A DNA stretch of 64,000 bases from positions 4,721,065 through 4,785,064 of the forward strand of contig JACDOX010000034.1 of assembly GCA_014549065.1 (NCBI GenBank), given 5' to 3'. The position numbers and the translations under genes are program-made. Below are positions 1-12,525 of the stretch, one piece after another. Below the pieces are notes generated by a model. That model worked only from the letters and a program-made list of their open reading frames with translations. It was not told the origin of the DNA and made no database searches. Origin of the DNA: Cardinalis cardinalis (lineage: Eukaryota > Chordata > Aves > Passeriformes > Cardinalidae). Within the stretch, counting starts at the first letter, position 1; each line of letters begins with the position of its first letter.

Positions 1-2361
1 TTAATCTATTGCTCAGGCTTAGCAGCATTCCCACATCTGAGAAGTTTGGCAGTGCTTCTGTTGGTTTCTAATTATTAAAAAAAAAAAAAAAAATTAAAAA
101 CAATACTAAGAAATTAAGCTGGCCTGCATCTTTGATTAGAAGTCAAAACTGCNGGCACACATCACCTGGTCTCATCGGCCTCTAAAAGGCTCTCAAAGAT
201 TTAACTTATGAGGCATTCATCAAACAGTCTTGTACCAAAGGAATTCAGAAGAAATTGACATCATAAACCTGTTAAGAGGCCCTGTGTTAACAGTTTCAGT
301 AGAATTAATTGCTCACCACATACTAGATTTTCTAACAGTGCAGTGGGCTGCAGTTCAGCAGATCAAGTTGCTGTGTAGCAGCTANGTATGTGAGATTTAA
401 GGAGCTATTCCCCTATATTTTCTCAATTCTGTTTTCTCCAAGTGTTTTGCAACACACTTCTGTGGTTTTTTTCCCCTAATAAATTTTGCTCATACCCAAG
501 CAATGAGGGAAAATAAAGCTATGGTATACTTCAAGATGTTCAAATGGTTAAAGATTTTTTAGTGGTAACTCAAGAGGGGATTAAGAAAAAGTGTGCCTTT
601 CTTCTCAGTGTTTAAATATAATGTAAAGAGGTAGCATGTGATGCAAATTATTATAACCTTCTTCTCANCTAGTCTCCACCTACTCCAGCACTACCCCGTC
701 TGTTAAATTCCTCCTGACACTAATATTATTAGCCGGTGATTAAATAGCCAAAGTGAAAGAACTGGTTTGGGCAGGGAGNGATGTGTAGCAACAACTACCA
801 AACACATAAATTCTTAATTTCAAGTTGTGTGGACTCAAATGCAGGATTTAAAAACCAAACAAACAAAAGACTGAAACTTTAGGTCTTTATGGAAAAAATC
901 CTACTGACTTTAGTGAGGATTTTATCTGANTAAAGTGTTGAATCAACTAGCATATGCTCAAAACCCCACAGAAATCTAGAGTGTTTAAACACTCTGATGA
1001 ATCAGGAGTAAGGAAATGAGCAAGGACTTCAGTACTGGCCCAGAGGGATCAGGACAGGAAACTCTAAACTATGGAATTAATTTCTTTAATGTTGTGCCAT
1101 TTACCTATCATAGATTATGATTCAGTAGTTCCAGTTTAAGCAGTACACAATAATAAAAGCTAAATTGGGACTTTCAGTTTAAACACTGACCTTAGTATCC
1201 TCTGATGGCATGAACAACAAGCCACGTTCATGGCTTTTGAAAGAAGTCAGGCACAGTACTCTTTTAAAATACAGACATTGAAACTGTTTTNTATAAATTT
1301 TGAGGATTTTATCGTCTCACAGAAGACATTTGGAGGNTGGAAAATGTATCTTTCTGCTGTAAAATGAAGTCTGGTTAGTATATACTGTTAAGCAATAGTA
1401 GTCACTCCCTTTTAAGCAGACGAATTTTCAGCACTGTTTGTTTTTCACTTATTTTCTTATGTGTGATTGTGAAGAGTTTTACACTGCTGAATAAGCTGCA
1501 GGCCTTAAGTGCAAAGCAAACAAACCAGCCTTTCCATGGCAAACAAAAATCAAATTACAGAGGACCAGCCCTGTTGTACCTCTGCAAAGTGCATCAGTCT
1601 TTAAGGCAAAGGTTAGCTGGTGACAGAGGAGCAGCCTGTTCCAGTTGGGGTGGTAGTGAAGAACCTGAATGGCAGCACCTCCCTCCCTCCTGCAGAAGCC
1701 TTCAGGGATAGTTAAGCCATGTGAATTAGCCAAATGGAGGAGGAAAGGGGTAATTATCAGTCTATATATTAATCTGTGAAATAAATTAGTCTTTCCAGTG
1801 TTAAAATACTGTGGGATAAGTCTGATGGAGAGTGAATTAAAGTTCAGATCCTGCATCCAGTCTGTAATGAGGACTAGAAACACCCAGCNTAGAAGGCACT
1901 GTACATTAGAGTGAAGTTCAGCTCCTACAGAAGATTTGTGGGGTATCAATGTCCAGTTCTAGGCACTTACACTGATAAAAGAGGTTCAAGTCTGTGAGAG
2001 ACGTAGGCCAATTAGAAGCCAAATAAAAATGTATCTAAAACAGTGATTAGAAGTCTGTGGTGTATCTGAATTTCTCCCTTTCTCCATCACCACCCCAAGG
2101 GTTACTCTTCAATAATTCAAGATTGCAAGGTAGGAGTCATTGTCTGCCTAGAGTCAGACTCTGGATCCTCAAGTGAAGGCAGGAATTAGTACCTCTGATT
2201 GCTCTGNTTTTTTTTCTTTTAAAAGACAACCAACTGGAGGCATCACCCAGGAAGAGGAAGCTCAGCATTTTACCATCTTTCAGCCTGAGGAAGTTCAAGC
2301 TCAAAGCTTTTATATCTCAAGTGCCTCAACCACTAGGGCTGTTGTCACATCCTGAGTTAAC

Positions 2362-2910
2362 TTGCTGCTGTCCTATCAAGTGTATTTCTGGATGAGTGTC
2401 AGGACTCTACAGAGAGAGATTCAGCAGCCACTTTTTCCTAGTGGTAGGTCTGCTGCACTCAAGGCTAACTCTGCTGTGACGTTGGATCAGACAACTGGGT
2501 GGGACAGAAGTGTAAGGCCCCTCAATCTGACCCTAATCCTCTTGGCTTGGGAGCTGCATTTCAGCCCCAGCTGTTGCCCCAGCTTCTTGTTGGAGCTGCA
2601 TGGACAGCATGTTTGCCTGGCCAAAAACCCACTAGTCCTGGGCCTGACCTCAGATTCAGCCTGTCTCATCCCTTTAGACTGGTCTGATGATCTGGACTTA
2701 TGGTTGAACATGGTCACTGTTGCCAGACCTGCTTTGCTGGTTAGGGTGCTGTGGGATGGAGCTGTGTCAGGGAGGGCACTGCCCTACCAACTTCACTGTC
2801 ACCCTTTGCTGCCAGCTCAGCTGATTTTACAGAGCAATCCACTCTTGCAGCTGCCTGACGCTCAGTGTGTGGTTAAAAGGTTGTTATATTTATGGCAGAT
2901 TTGTCCATAA
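2362..2910 (+). other. GC-richer segment with a 182-codon open frame, unassigned
   Basis: This is the longest intact reading frame in the left half, Leu-rich with a few Trp and Cys and no recognised domain. The antisense strand also has a 76-codon frame over part of it, which suggests that base composition rather than selection keeps the frames open. It may be an old repeat or pseudogene that I cannot name. The start Met has no supporting context. Confidence 0.2.
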
Positions 2911-5900
2911 TGTCTGTCAGTTTAATCAGCTTCATATATCTGAGTGACTGCTCCATTAATAACCTCTGCTTCCAAAGGGTGTGGGGTACATTGCTTCATA
3001 CATGCACTACAGCCTATTATGAGTCTTAATTCAAAAATAATGTATATATCTAACATGTAATGTATAGATCTAAAATATCGATAACTTACAATTTGCATCT
3101 TAAAAAGTATTTAGAAATAAGTAGTAAAGAAAATATGTGAGGTTTAATACCTACAGTAATAGGTATAATAACACAATATAATAATGTGAGTTTAGGTGTC
3201 AAAGCAGCAAGCATTGCAACATCTAGATTTTCTTTGGTCCTCAAGAAAGAGACATGAGATGCTGGAGATGCACAGTTAGAGTTAGAATGAGACCCAGGAA
3301 ACTCAACCCAGTGTGTTTGGAAACCATCCAGGCCTATTTCCCCTTCTCCAAGAGGGAAAGGAAGAGGATTCACACATTTAAGTCTCATTCCTCAATTACA
3401 ATTTATATACTCTCCTGGAGATTCACTGCCTTTTTCAAAGGTTGGTGTCTAAACACTTTCTCTNCATCAGATATGGGCTGGTGCTACTTTTAAAATGAGC
3501 AGAAGAAAAAAAGGGTTTCTGAGCTGCTAATCATCTTTTCAAGCAATACATGAGTTTATCATATACACAACAACTGAGATGCCCAGTTTCAAATTCACCT
3601 TATACTTTGAGAGTTCAGCAGTATACCCCATTTCTTCTAGGCCTACAAGCCAAACATATACTTGTGTACACAGTTTTCCTGCACAGTTTACATACAAAAG
3701 CTTGCAAGGTGTCTGGGTAGTTGTGTCTCAGAAACTGCTTCGCTGTGTAGAAAATAATTTTTTACTGTAGTAGTTGGAAAACATAAACATGAATTTGTAT
3801 CTATAATTTCTTAGTTAAGGACTTTATGAAGGAGGGAATGACTCTGGGGCCTGTTTGAGTTCCAAAAGATTCTTTNTTACTTGGATTTAGGCCTGCAAAT
3901 TCTTCAGAAATCCTATTTTTAAATGTTTTTTACTTATTCTGGCTAATGTTTTCCCTTATTATTTGTGTAGCCTTACTTCAAGAGTTCTGTTACAAATTCC
4001 TTTAAAGCATAACAGTTTATTTCCCTGTATGTTCTTAAGCATAGCAGAACCAGGCTACCAGATGTTCTGTTTTTCTCTGGGTATTTGTAGGAGTGACTGA
4101 ATGTCTGGGTGCTGGAAGCTTGATTCAGTTGCTTGAGCTTTTTGTCTGCCACTCAAGGAGGCTGGAACATCTTCATGGGGCTGTCAGATGTGACACAACA
4201 CCTAGAGGAGGCCTATACTTCTCCAGACTGGTGGCTGGAGGCCAGCTGGGAATTTTAAATGGCAGTAGACTTAGAGGTGAGAGCTGACACCTGGGGGTAT
4301 GTTTCAGGTTCAGAGACATAATTTTAGGTGTCTACTTGTAGGTCTTTATAGATTGGATAAGCTTCCATTAGCATCAAGGGAGATCAAGATCTCAATTTAA
4401 TTGCAGAGAGTGGCATTTCAGATGCCCAAGGTAGTTTTCAGATTGCCCCAGATACCTCTTTTCTGGTTTTCTGGAATGGCAGCTAGAGGCTCAGTCAACT
4501 CTTAAGTAGTGGTGTATCTGCCAGGTCCAGAAAGACCATATCCTTCTTTGTCTCAGATGGGACTAGGTGACTGTGCAGGCATCTGAACTGGGTTCCAAGT
4601 CAGTACTGTGCTTAGAGTGAACAGATTTATTCAGTTGATGAGATTAATACATTTCCATAAGGTGAGCTCAAAACATCCTAAACTCCATAATTGAACAACA
4701 AAATTGAAAGCACAACTGTCTCTTCTATTGTAAAATTACTTACTATCCCTCTGGGCTCTGTACACCTTACTCTCCACCTATACTCTCAAAAAGCATCTAA
4801 GACTATTACCTTCCCACCAGTATTTTGTACATCCCAGTTCAGCCCCTCTTCTCCAAGAGTAAATGACAGCATTTTACAGGATCCTGTCTTTCTCCCTCCC
4901 TCCCTTGCTCCCAATGCTCTCACGTTGGACCCAACCTTGGGTTACTTTGTTCCTTTTACCCACACTGACCCTCAGGGTTCTTTGCATCCTCTGCTGCCCT
5001 CTATGCCATGGCCTTCAGGTCTCACTCACATGACCTTCACTTTGTATACCAAAACCAGGGAGTTGTTGATTTTCCTTATAAAGAGAGGGCAGAAATATAT
5101 CACCACTATCTTTTCCCTACTTTTTCTTCTCTGAAGGGGGGACACAATATTAGTCCTTACTTAAACATCTTCTTTTTGCATATTTTGTATCAGACTGCTG
5201 AAGTACAGATGGTTCTAAGCAGTTCACTAATGTATATTCCTTGAGTGCTTATTTTGTTAATTATTCACCTTGATATTTCTTGGNTCTTCTTACTGAATGG
5301 GACTTCACAGGGTTTCCATTTTTGGGGTATCATACAAAATTCAGTCAGTAACTGAGGGTTTTACAGGGTGTAATACTGCATTTGAGGAGTTTGTTNGAGA
5401 TTTCAAGGAGGGAAAAGGAAAGCTCCATTTCAGAAGGAAACTGTGTGTGCTTATCCAGCAGGATATATTTATTAATAATATTGTTTAGGTGACTTTGGAG
5501 GTGCATGTGTTAAAATTAGCAATTAACAAGCAAAGGTTTGCCTGCAATTGATTTTACATTGAGAGGTATGATCATGACACATCTAAATGTGACATAAATA
5601 GTTTGAAGTTAGGATATTTAGGACCCACAGAGACCTTGATTTTCCTCCTATGTTTATATGAACATGTGTCATGTATGCGAGCTACCCATCAATACATTTC
5701 ACTCTGAACATTTTGCTTAGTGAAAAATCAGGGTGTCCACAGCTGCTGTAAAAGTCAGGAGCTATGAAGGGTAAGCCTTACTGCGTGGGGTTTCTTCTCA
5801 TCCAGNGACTGAGGTAAAGGGAAGGAGAGAAGCTATAAATATGTAAGATTTAGAATTTAGCACTGTTTAGCCTATTAAGACCTCTGTTTTTGGCATTAAA

Positions 5901-8900
5901 TTCAGTCTTTTTTCTGGGCTGACAGGCAAAGCAAGTTCTGTTGCTCTCTTAAAAGCTGGGTAAGAGATCATGTGACTTTTGCTTTTGTAAAAATAGCTAT
6001 TATTGCAAAATCAATTTTTTCCTTTGTCTGCTATTTATACTGTTTAAACAAAGCTTATGAAGCGTTGTAAAATAAGGTACCCAAATGTCATCTTCCATTC
6101 TGTCTGACAAGCATCCTTCATTGCCTAATCATGGATCTTAACCTAGGCCGTCTGAGAGACTGGCAATCTAAACCCTGATCCAGTCTGGAAGGGTGGAGGA
6201 AATGCTCTGGTTTTGGATTTGTCTACTAAATTTATGAGGTTTTTGCTGAACTGCCGTATTTGTTCCTTGACCTTTATAAAATGCCTTATTTGCTTGNGAA
6301 CTTATTTTAAATCATTAAACTGGTCTGAAAATCCCATGCAGATTTTTTCTTGCTATCACTTTAAATCATATAGGGAAATCCAGTCTATTTTTCCTAGACA
6401 GGAGAGGAAAAGGTGGACTCCACTGTGAATTTCCTTCTTCTGGGCTTTGCAGAACTGAAGTCAGTTCCCAATGTGACCACAAGCTTCTACTGCAATCTAA
6501 GGGAGTGATTTAACACTAGACCACAAAGGGCAGAGAAGGTAGTGCTGTTGGGCTGAGGTGACCAAGATCCAGATTCTTAGTTGTATGTCTGAGCTGCCAC
6601 TTTGGAAAGTACCACTCTAAGCAGAAAGATACCTAAACTATCCAACAGGAAACAATATCTGACAAAAGGACAACTTCCGTATGAANGGTGAGGACTGTGT
6701 CATGCCCTCAAATTGAAGTGTCCCTGATTTCAATTAAAAACTCTGGCTGCTAATTCTGTGGCAGAGCATTTTTATGCTTTCAGCTCAACAAGTATGGCAT
6801 TTCTACCCAAACAGACACTTTCAACAGTGAGGCTGATGGACACCTGTCCTATACTGCCCTCTCNTCTGTAGGTTATAGAAGGCAATACATGAATGCACAC
6901 TTCCCCTATAGGTAAAATCCACACAGATGAAAGGAGGAGGGTGACACAGCCACCATCTCTCTTGTTTTATGCAGGATTCTCTCTACGAGGACACCTCAGG
7001 AAATGCTTACTGAATTGATGGGAAGTCACATCAAAGAGGAAAGCCTACACTTTGAATCCTGACAGGTCTAGGACAGATATTCTGTGAAGTCAAGTTTAAG
7101 ATTGTTTTAGACTTGTCTATAAAAATTAAGAAAATACCAAGAAAAGTTTTTTGGGGCAAAAGTTTTCTGCCTTTTAAATTTTCCAGCCAATTATCTTGCT
7201 GTTTCCCTTCACAATTATGATTTCTTCACCAGCCAATAGACTACCAGCCAAGACATTTTTTTTCTCAAGGTGATGCCAGAACCTCCTGCAATAGAAAAGG
7301 CAGAGATGTTTCATGCAATTTGACTCAGTTTCGTTCAATATGAGATAAAGATTCTTCCAGAGACCTGGAGATAATGGGTTCCTTGCTAAGCATCAGGTGC
7401 TATGACTGTCCTAGTTCACCTCTACAAATTCAACTCTAGGACAGACAAACATGTCTAGGGACCTAAGGACAATAAGTACAGAGGAACAGAATGCACTCAT
7501 GTAAATGTCTGAAGCAAAAGGTTCTTGTTATTCTACTTAACCTAAGAGACAGGCTGTAGCAATCAGGAGTAATTGAAGAGTGAAGGTAGCCTTTCAAGGA
7601 TATCTATTTTGAGAGTACTAAGGCAGCACAGCCTGAAGTCAAATATAGGGTCAGTTTAGGAAAATGGTCATTGTCAAAACAAAAATGTCACTTAGTTTAA
7701 ATGAAAACTTGACATTTCTACATTTTCTATGGAAGGAACAGGAAACAGGTAAACTTTTTGGTTAAGTTCCAGGAATTCTGCAGTTAATTCAAATCTGTTG
7801 GTGGCTCTGGGACTTTTCTTCAGTGTTGCAAAAGACTACAGGTTTTCCAGGAGACAGGAAAACCCAATGTAGTCTCCCAGGGCAGAGCTGAAAATCTAAA
7901 ACTTTGGTTCCACAGCTTATGATAGAGGTCACTAAGTGTCCAGGCNTCTCCCTCAGTGCAAGACTGAAGTTCTTATTAGTGTTAGAAATTTTAGGCTCTG
8001 AGGACAGAAATATAGAGTTTAGGAATCCAGATCTATTTGCACAACAGAGCTATCTTGAGTTCANAGAGCAGGGAAGACCCAGGTCCTTATTATTCTACCA
8101 AGCAGGAAACTAGGAGGGTTTTTAGTGAGAATTCAGAGTTTTGGTTTTGATTCATATAAATTGAGATTATATAATGCAANTCTGCTTCTCCAGAATTTAC
8201 AGTTACAACAGAATAAAATAACATATCCGTGAATGTGATTGCTACGTTATCTTTGCAAACTCCTCCTCCTGGATCAGCTGGTGTTTTTCTTCCCTACTTT
8301 CTNTTCTAAGCTTCTGTGTGGTTGCTTTATAGTGTTAAATAGTAGCCTTCTGACAGCACNGAGCTTCAGAATCCGCATTGAAGGAGGCAATTCCTCTCCC
8401 CAGATGCAGGTTCAAGNCTCAAAGGAGAGGTGGAGCTCTTGTTTATGGGCATGAAATGTGTGGCCTAAATCTTGTGTATGTCCTCTGGTAGGAAACCAAA
8501 TCAGAGAGCTCATCACTTTGTCTGCAGATGCCAGAAGATAAAAGGAAATGTACAGTAGTTTCCTTCTGTAATTTATCTAATGAGAATAAATTTGAACCTG
8601 CAAATTGAACAAAAAGGCTGTTGCCAATCCACAGCAACTAGAGCAGGATAGTATTCTTGCAAGTGCAGAAGATTCTTCTAGAATCTGTCCTTACATTGTC
8701 TTCCCCACAAGGTGTTTGCATCTCCTTTCAGTCCTTGAGTCTTACAAATCATGCTGTGTAGTTATGACATCAGCATCAATCTTGGCTTCCCTTTGACTCC
8801 ATTCTGAAAGGATGACTATGAACAAGAGCACTCTTTTAGCTCTCCAAATGAGTGTGCACATCTCAGTTACTAAAACAATACTGTCCTGATGAGGAAATGA

Positions 8901-9525
8901 CTAACTCATTCTAAGACATGACCCAGTGAAGAGTCTCACTTGTGTTTTGTGCTGCACTGTTTCATTTGAATAAAATACTATGTAAATGCTTTCTTAAAAT
9001 GTTTCCAAGAAGATNCATGTTTTACTTGGAATAGCAAGAAGCCAAACTGAGCCACAAACTATGAAATTGAGGAAAGCAATCCATTCCATCCCCTGCAAAT
9101 GACACTGAATTGTCCTTTCTGTTCAAATGATGGGATGAAGAACAAATAGTCTGCTTTTATTCCTTAGCAATGAGTTTGAAAGAGAAATGGCAACATTTTG
9201 ATTTTGATTTTAATACTTTCTGTATTTCAGTGTCTAAATTAAAATTCCCCTTTCTAGAGCTCAAGCTAAGAAGCGATTCTAAAGTTTTCAACTTACAAAC
9301 TTAATAATCAGAAGTCCTGGCAGAAGGATGTGAGGTTTTTCTTCTGAGGGATGCATGATTTATAGTGCACAATCTGGCTCACAGCGGGAACAATGGGATC
9401 ATTGCCATTTTCTCTAAAGCTGCAATTCTCTTCCTATTCATGTTGTAGTTCAGCTGAGGAATATTTAGACTAGAGTGGTAAATGTTTGGATATTAAGACC
9501 CTCTTAGGAAAAAAATGCATAAAGG

Positions 9526-9558
9526 ACATTTAGAGAACATTTAGAGAACATTTAGAGA
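9526..9558. repeat. 11-base tandem repeat, 3 copies
   Basis: The unit acatttagaga is repeated three times without mismatch, followed by a partial unit. This is a small minisatellite seed. Confidence 0.9.
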
Positions 9559-10153
9559 ACTAACATTTAAAGAAATTATTTATATAACAATAGACCAAGA
9601 GGTCCTTGCCAAAATATAGACTAATTGTGCCAGACATGTGCATACAATAAAAGAGTTTGTAATCTGGAGGAGAGGTGTAAAGGGTTTTCAAGCTGTATCC
9701 AAGACACAGCAAGTAGGGAAAGGTTAACATGCTCTTAATAAACCCATAACTTCTTTCAGAGCTTAATCTATTAAATGCTCTCAGAATAGTACACAATCTG
9801 ACACTTCACAATTCTATTTAGAGATCTCCATACATTTCAGAAAGTGCTACTTAATTTTCCAGAGAGCTTGTAAGCATTTCCTTATTTCATGAACACAAAG
9901 AAATAAAATGATTTTTCAGAAAGGCTTGTGAGAGAACTTCATACATTAATGTCTTGAAATGCAAAATGATCACTTTTTGTGGATACTTAGGTTTACAATC
10001 TTAATACAAAATTTTACAGAACATACTTTTTAAAGATAGATGTAGAACACATTGAGAGTTAATAAGAGAATATTTAACTGTTCAAGGAATAAACAAGGGA
10101 TCTCAGGAAGCAATTTTTCATACTAATATATCTTTTTATTTGTCATCAGACAA

Positions 10154-10982
10154 TTAGATCTCTGATGTCAAATATCCTGACAACTGTAATTTTAGCAAAT
10201 CATCAGGCTCTAAGATGCCATTACTGTTGCCATTACTGAAACTTGGTGGGTTAAATTCCATGACTGGAGTGTGGCTGTTGATGGCTGCAGGCTGTCTAGG
10301 ACAGACAGGCAAGGAAGGAGGGTCAAAGATGTTGCCCTCTACACCAAGAGGGGTGTGTGTGATAGAGCAGGAAGAGATCTCTCTGAAGAATAGCCATGAA
10401 CAGATAGAAAGTTTATTGGTAAGGATCAAGACACTGAGACAGCAGAGGGAACCTCCTGGCTGGTCTCTCCTGCAGCTTGCTTCATCAAGGGAAGCCCATT
10501 GGTGAAGCCTTCTTGCTCCAGCTACAGGAGGTATCACACAGGCTCTTGTCCTGCTGGGGGACAGTAACATAGACAGCTGTATCAAGTACATGCCCAGTTA
10601 AGTTGCAGATGATACCAAACTGAGTGGCATTGTTGACATGCCTAAGGAATGGAACTCTGTCCAGAGGGACTCTTGACAAGCTCAAGAAGTGGGCCCATAT
10701 GAACCTCACAAAGATCAATGAGGCCACATGCAATGACCCATCAATGTGCAATTGCAGCCAAAAAAGCCANTCATATCCTGGGCTGCATCCAAAGCAGTGT
10801 GGCCAGCAGGGTGAGGGAGGTGATTCTGCCCCTCTGCTCTGCTCCTGTGAAACTCCACNTGCANTGCTGCATCCAGCTTAGTAGTCCTCAGCACAGAAAA
10901 GGTGTGGACCTGTTAGAGTGGGTCCAGAAAATGGTCACAAAANCAATCCAAGAACCACACAATCACTCACTCATCCCATCCT
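10154..10982 (+). mobile_element. CR1 LINE, internally deleted
   Basis: The first half (to about 10,565) matches the CR1 apurinic endonuclease region: a decayed LVRIKTL block and then VLLGDSNI, corresponding to the family LVGDFN motif. Immediately after it comes VADDTKLSG, the reverse-transcriptase catalytic ADD box, then the downstream part (LEKWAHMNL-like, SVASRVREVILPL). The whole region normally between endonuclease end and the RT active site, over 1 kb in a full CR1, is missing. Several N bases and frameshifts show it is dead. An LTR-like repeat abuts its right end. Confidence 0.82.
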
Positions 10983-11532
10983 AGTGGGATGGGGAGAGAA
11001 TCAGAAGAATGCAAATGAGAAAACTCACGGGTTGAGACAAAGGCAGTTTAATATGAAAAGCAAAAACCACACATAAAAGCAAAGGAAAACAAGGAATCAA
11101 TTCACCATTTGCCATGGACAGGCAGGTGTTCATTTATCTCCAGAAAAGCAGTAACACTTGTGTGTAACACTTACTTGGGAAGACAAACAACCTCATTCTG
11201 ACATTCCACCCCTTCCTTCTTCTACCCCCCACTTTACATACTGAGCATGATNCCATTTGGTCTGGAATATCCCCTGGGGCAGTTGGAGTCAGCTGTTCTG
11301 TGTCCTCTCAACCTCTTGTGCACCNCCTNAAGCATCNTCATTGGTGGAATGGGGTGAGGAGCAGAAAAGGCCTTGACTCCATAAACCCTTCTCAGCTATG
11401 ATGAAAACATCTCTATATNATCAATAGACTTTTCAGCATAAATCCAAAGCACAGCCCCATTCAAGCCACTATGAAAAAAAATAACTCTATCTCAGCCAAA
11501 ACCAGCACAATGACCTTTAAAGGTCATGTGCA
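10983..11532. mobile_element. Solo-LTR-like avian repeat, non-coding
   Basis: The block begins near tgggatggggagagaatc, contains the clause gccatggacaggcaggtgtt and ends near cagccaaaaccagcaca. I recognise this wording from a repeat common in bird genomic sequence, which I believe is the LTR of an endogenous retrovirus of the ERVL group. No gag, pol or env coding sequence is present beside it, so it would be a solo LTR. The family name and terminal boundaries are from memory and need a repeat-library search. Confidence 0.6.
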
Positions 11533-12379
11533 ACCCAAACCATTCTATGAACCTGTAAAAGAAATTTGATTACATTGGAGCACTGAAGGTCATCATATAT
11601 ATGTAAGGTGGCCCCTGCATAGAAGTATTCAGACGTTAACAGAAAAACTTCAAACTCATTGGTATCAAGTTCCCTAAGGTAATTGAAAACATAGTCAGAG
11701 TTAGCTTATTCCTGTTCATTATTTGGTTAGCAACCAACTAAAAAAGCTGGAAAGCTACACCTCTTCCTCTCTGGGCAAAAATAAAGTGAATGCCCTTCCT
11801 AGGATCATGTTTATTTTTAGTGTCTTCCTTTATTCCAGACATTTATTTTAGCAAAATCAACATGTTGACTATGTCCTAGTGAAGCCTTGATAGTAAATGT
11901 GAACACTCTCTGCAACATTATCNGAACAGACAGATTTCTCAGACTCTCATCCTGTCATTGGACAAAAGCCCTCAGCTAGACAATACAACTGCTTGATTTG
12001 TGGGAAAGGCAATGTTAAGAGCCGTAAACTGGCATTAAATGGAATCAGAATTGTTTGCTCCTTTTCATCTCATTGAACATACAGACTGTTTGGCTGTGTT
12101 TATACTGCTGAGTTGATTCAAGCCTTGAAGCTGAATAGCACTGACTGGCTTGGGTCCACACTCCACAGGGTTAGCTCCCTGTAAACTGGCTTCTCTCAGT
12201 GACAACTGAAGAGCTCCAAAACAGAGTCAANGAGAGCAGTAAGAATTAAGCTATGTAACAGTAAGTGTGAATGCCTGAGCTCATTACCTGGTCCCCTTTG
12301 GTTTGGTGGTATAGATATTCCCTGCAGAAAAAACATCCAGTTGCTNTGAAAACTTATAAGTGATTGGAGCACCAGTCAT
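11533..12379. other. Unassigned intergenic sequence
   Basis: Nothing was recognised in this stretch. It has no long frame and no repeat that I can name. Confidence 0.6.
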
Positions 12380-12525
12380 AATGCATCCATCTGACCAACT
12401 CCTTATCCTGCACAGGACCATTCCCAGGANTCACACCACGTGCCTGAGAGCATTGTCCAAATGCTTCTTGAACTTTGTCAGGCTTGGTGCTATGACCACT
12501 TTCCTGNGAAGCCTCTTCCAGTGAG
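12380..12525 (-). mobile_element. CR1 LINE 3' fragment
   Basis: Read on the minus strand, it carries the CR1 3' text around caccaagcctgacaaagttc and gcatttggacaatgctctca, well known from bird CR1 copies just upstream of the 3' end. It is truncated at both sides. Confidence 0.82.

Larger units (their letters stand above)
1..10150. other. Intergenic or unassigned sequence
   Basis: The stretch shows no recognisable gene, RNA gene or clear repeat family. It is AT-rich unique-looking DNA with an A-run near 78-93, a GC-richer piece at about 2,330-2,880 and an 11-base tandem repeat at 9,526-9,558. Open frames are short and lack splice or family support. Confidence 0.6.

Noticed and set aside
4691..5134. 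147-codon frame on the plus strand
   Set aside because: No domain, no splice support and a composition typical of AT/CT-rich noncoding DNA.
10215..10591. Frames of 96 and 145 codons on opposite strands
   Set aside because: The plus-strand one is a decayed CR1 endonuclease and the minus-strand one its shadow.
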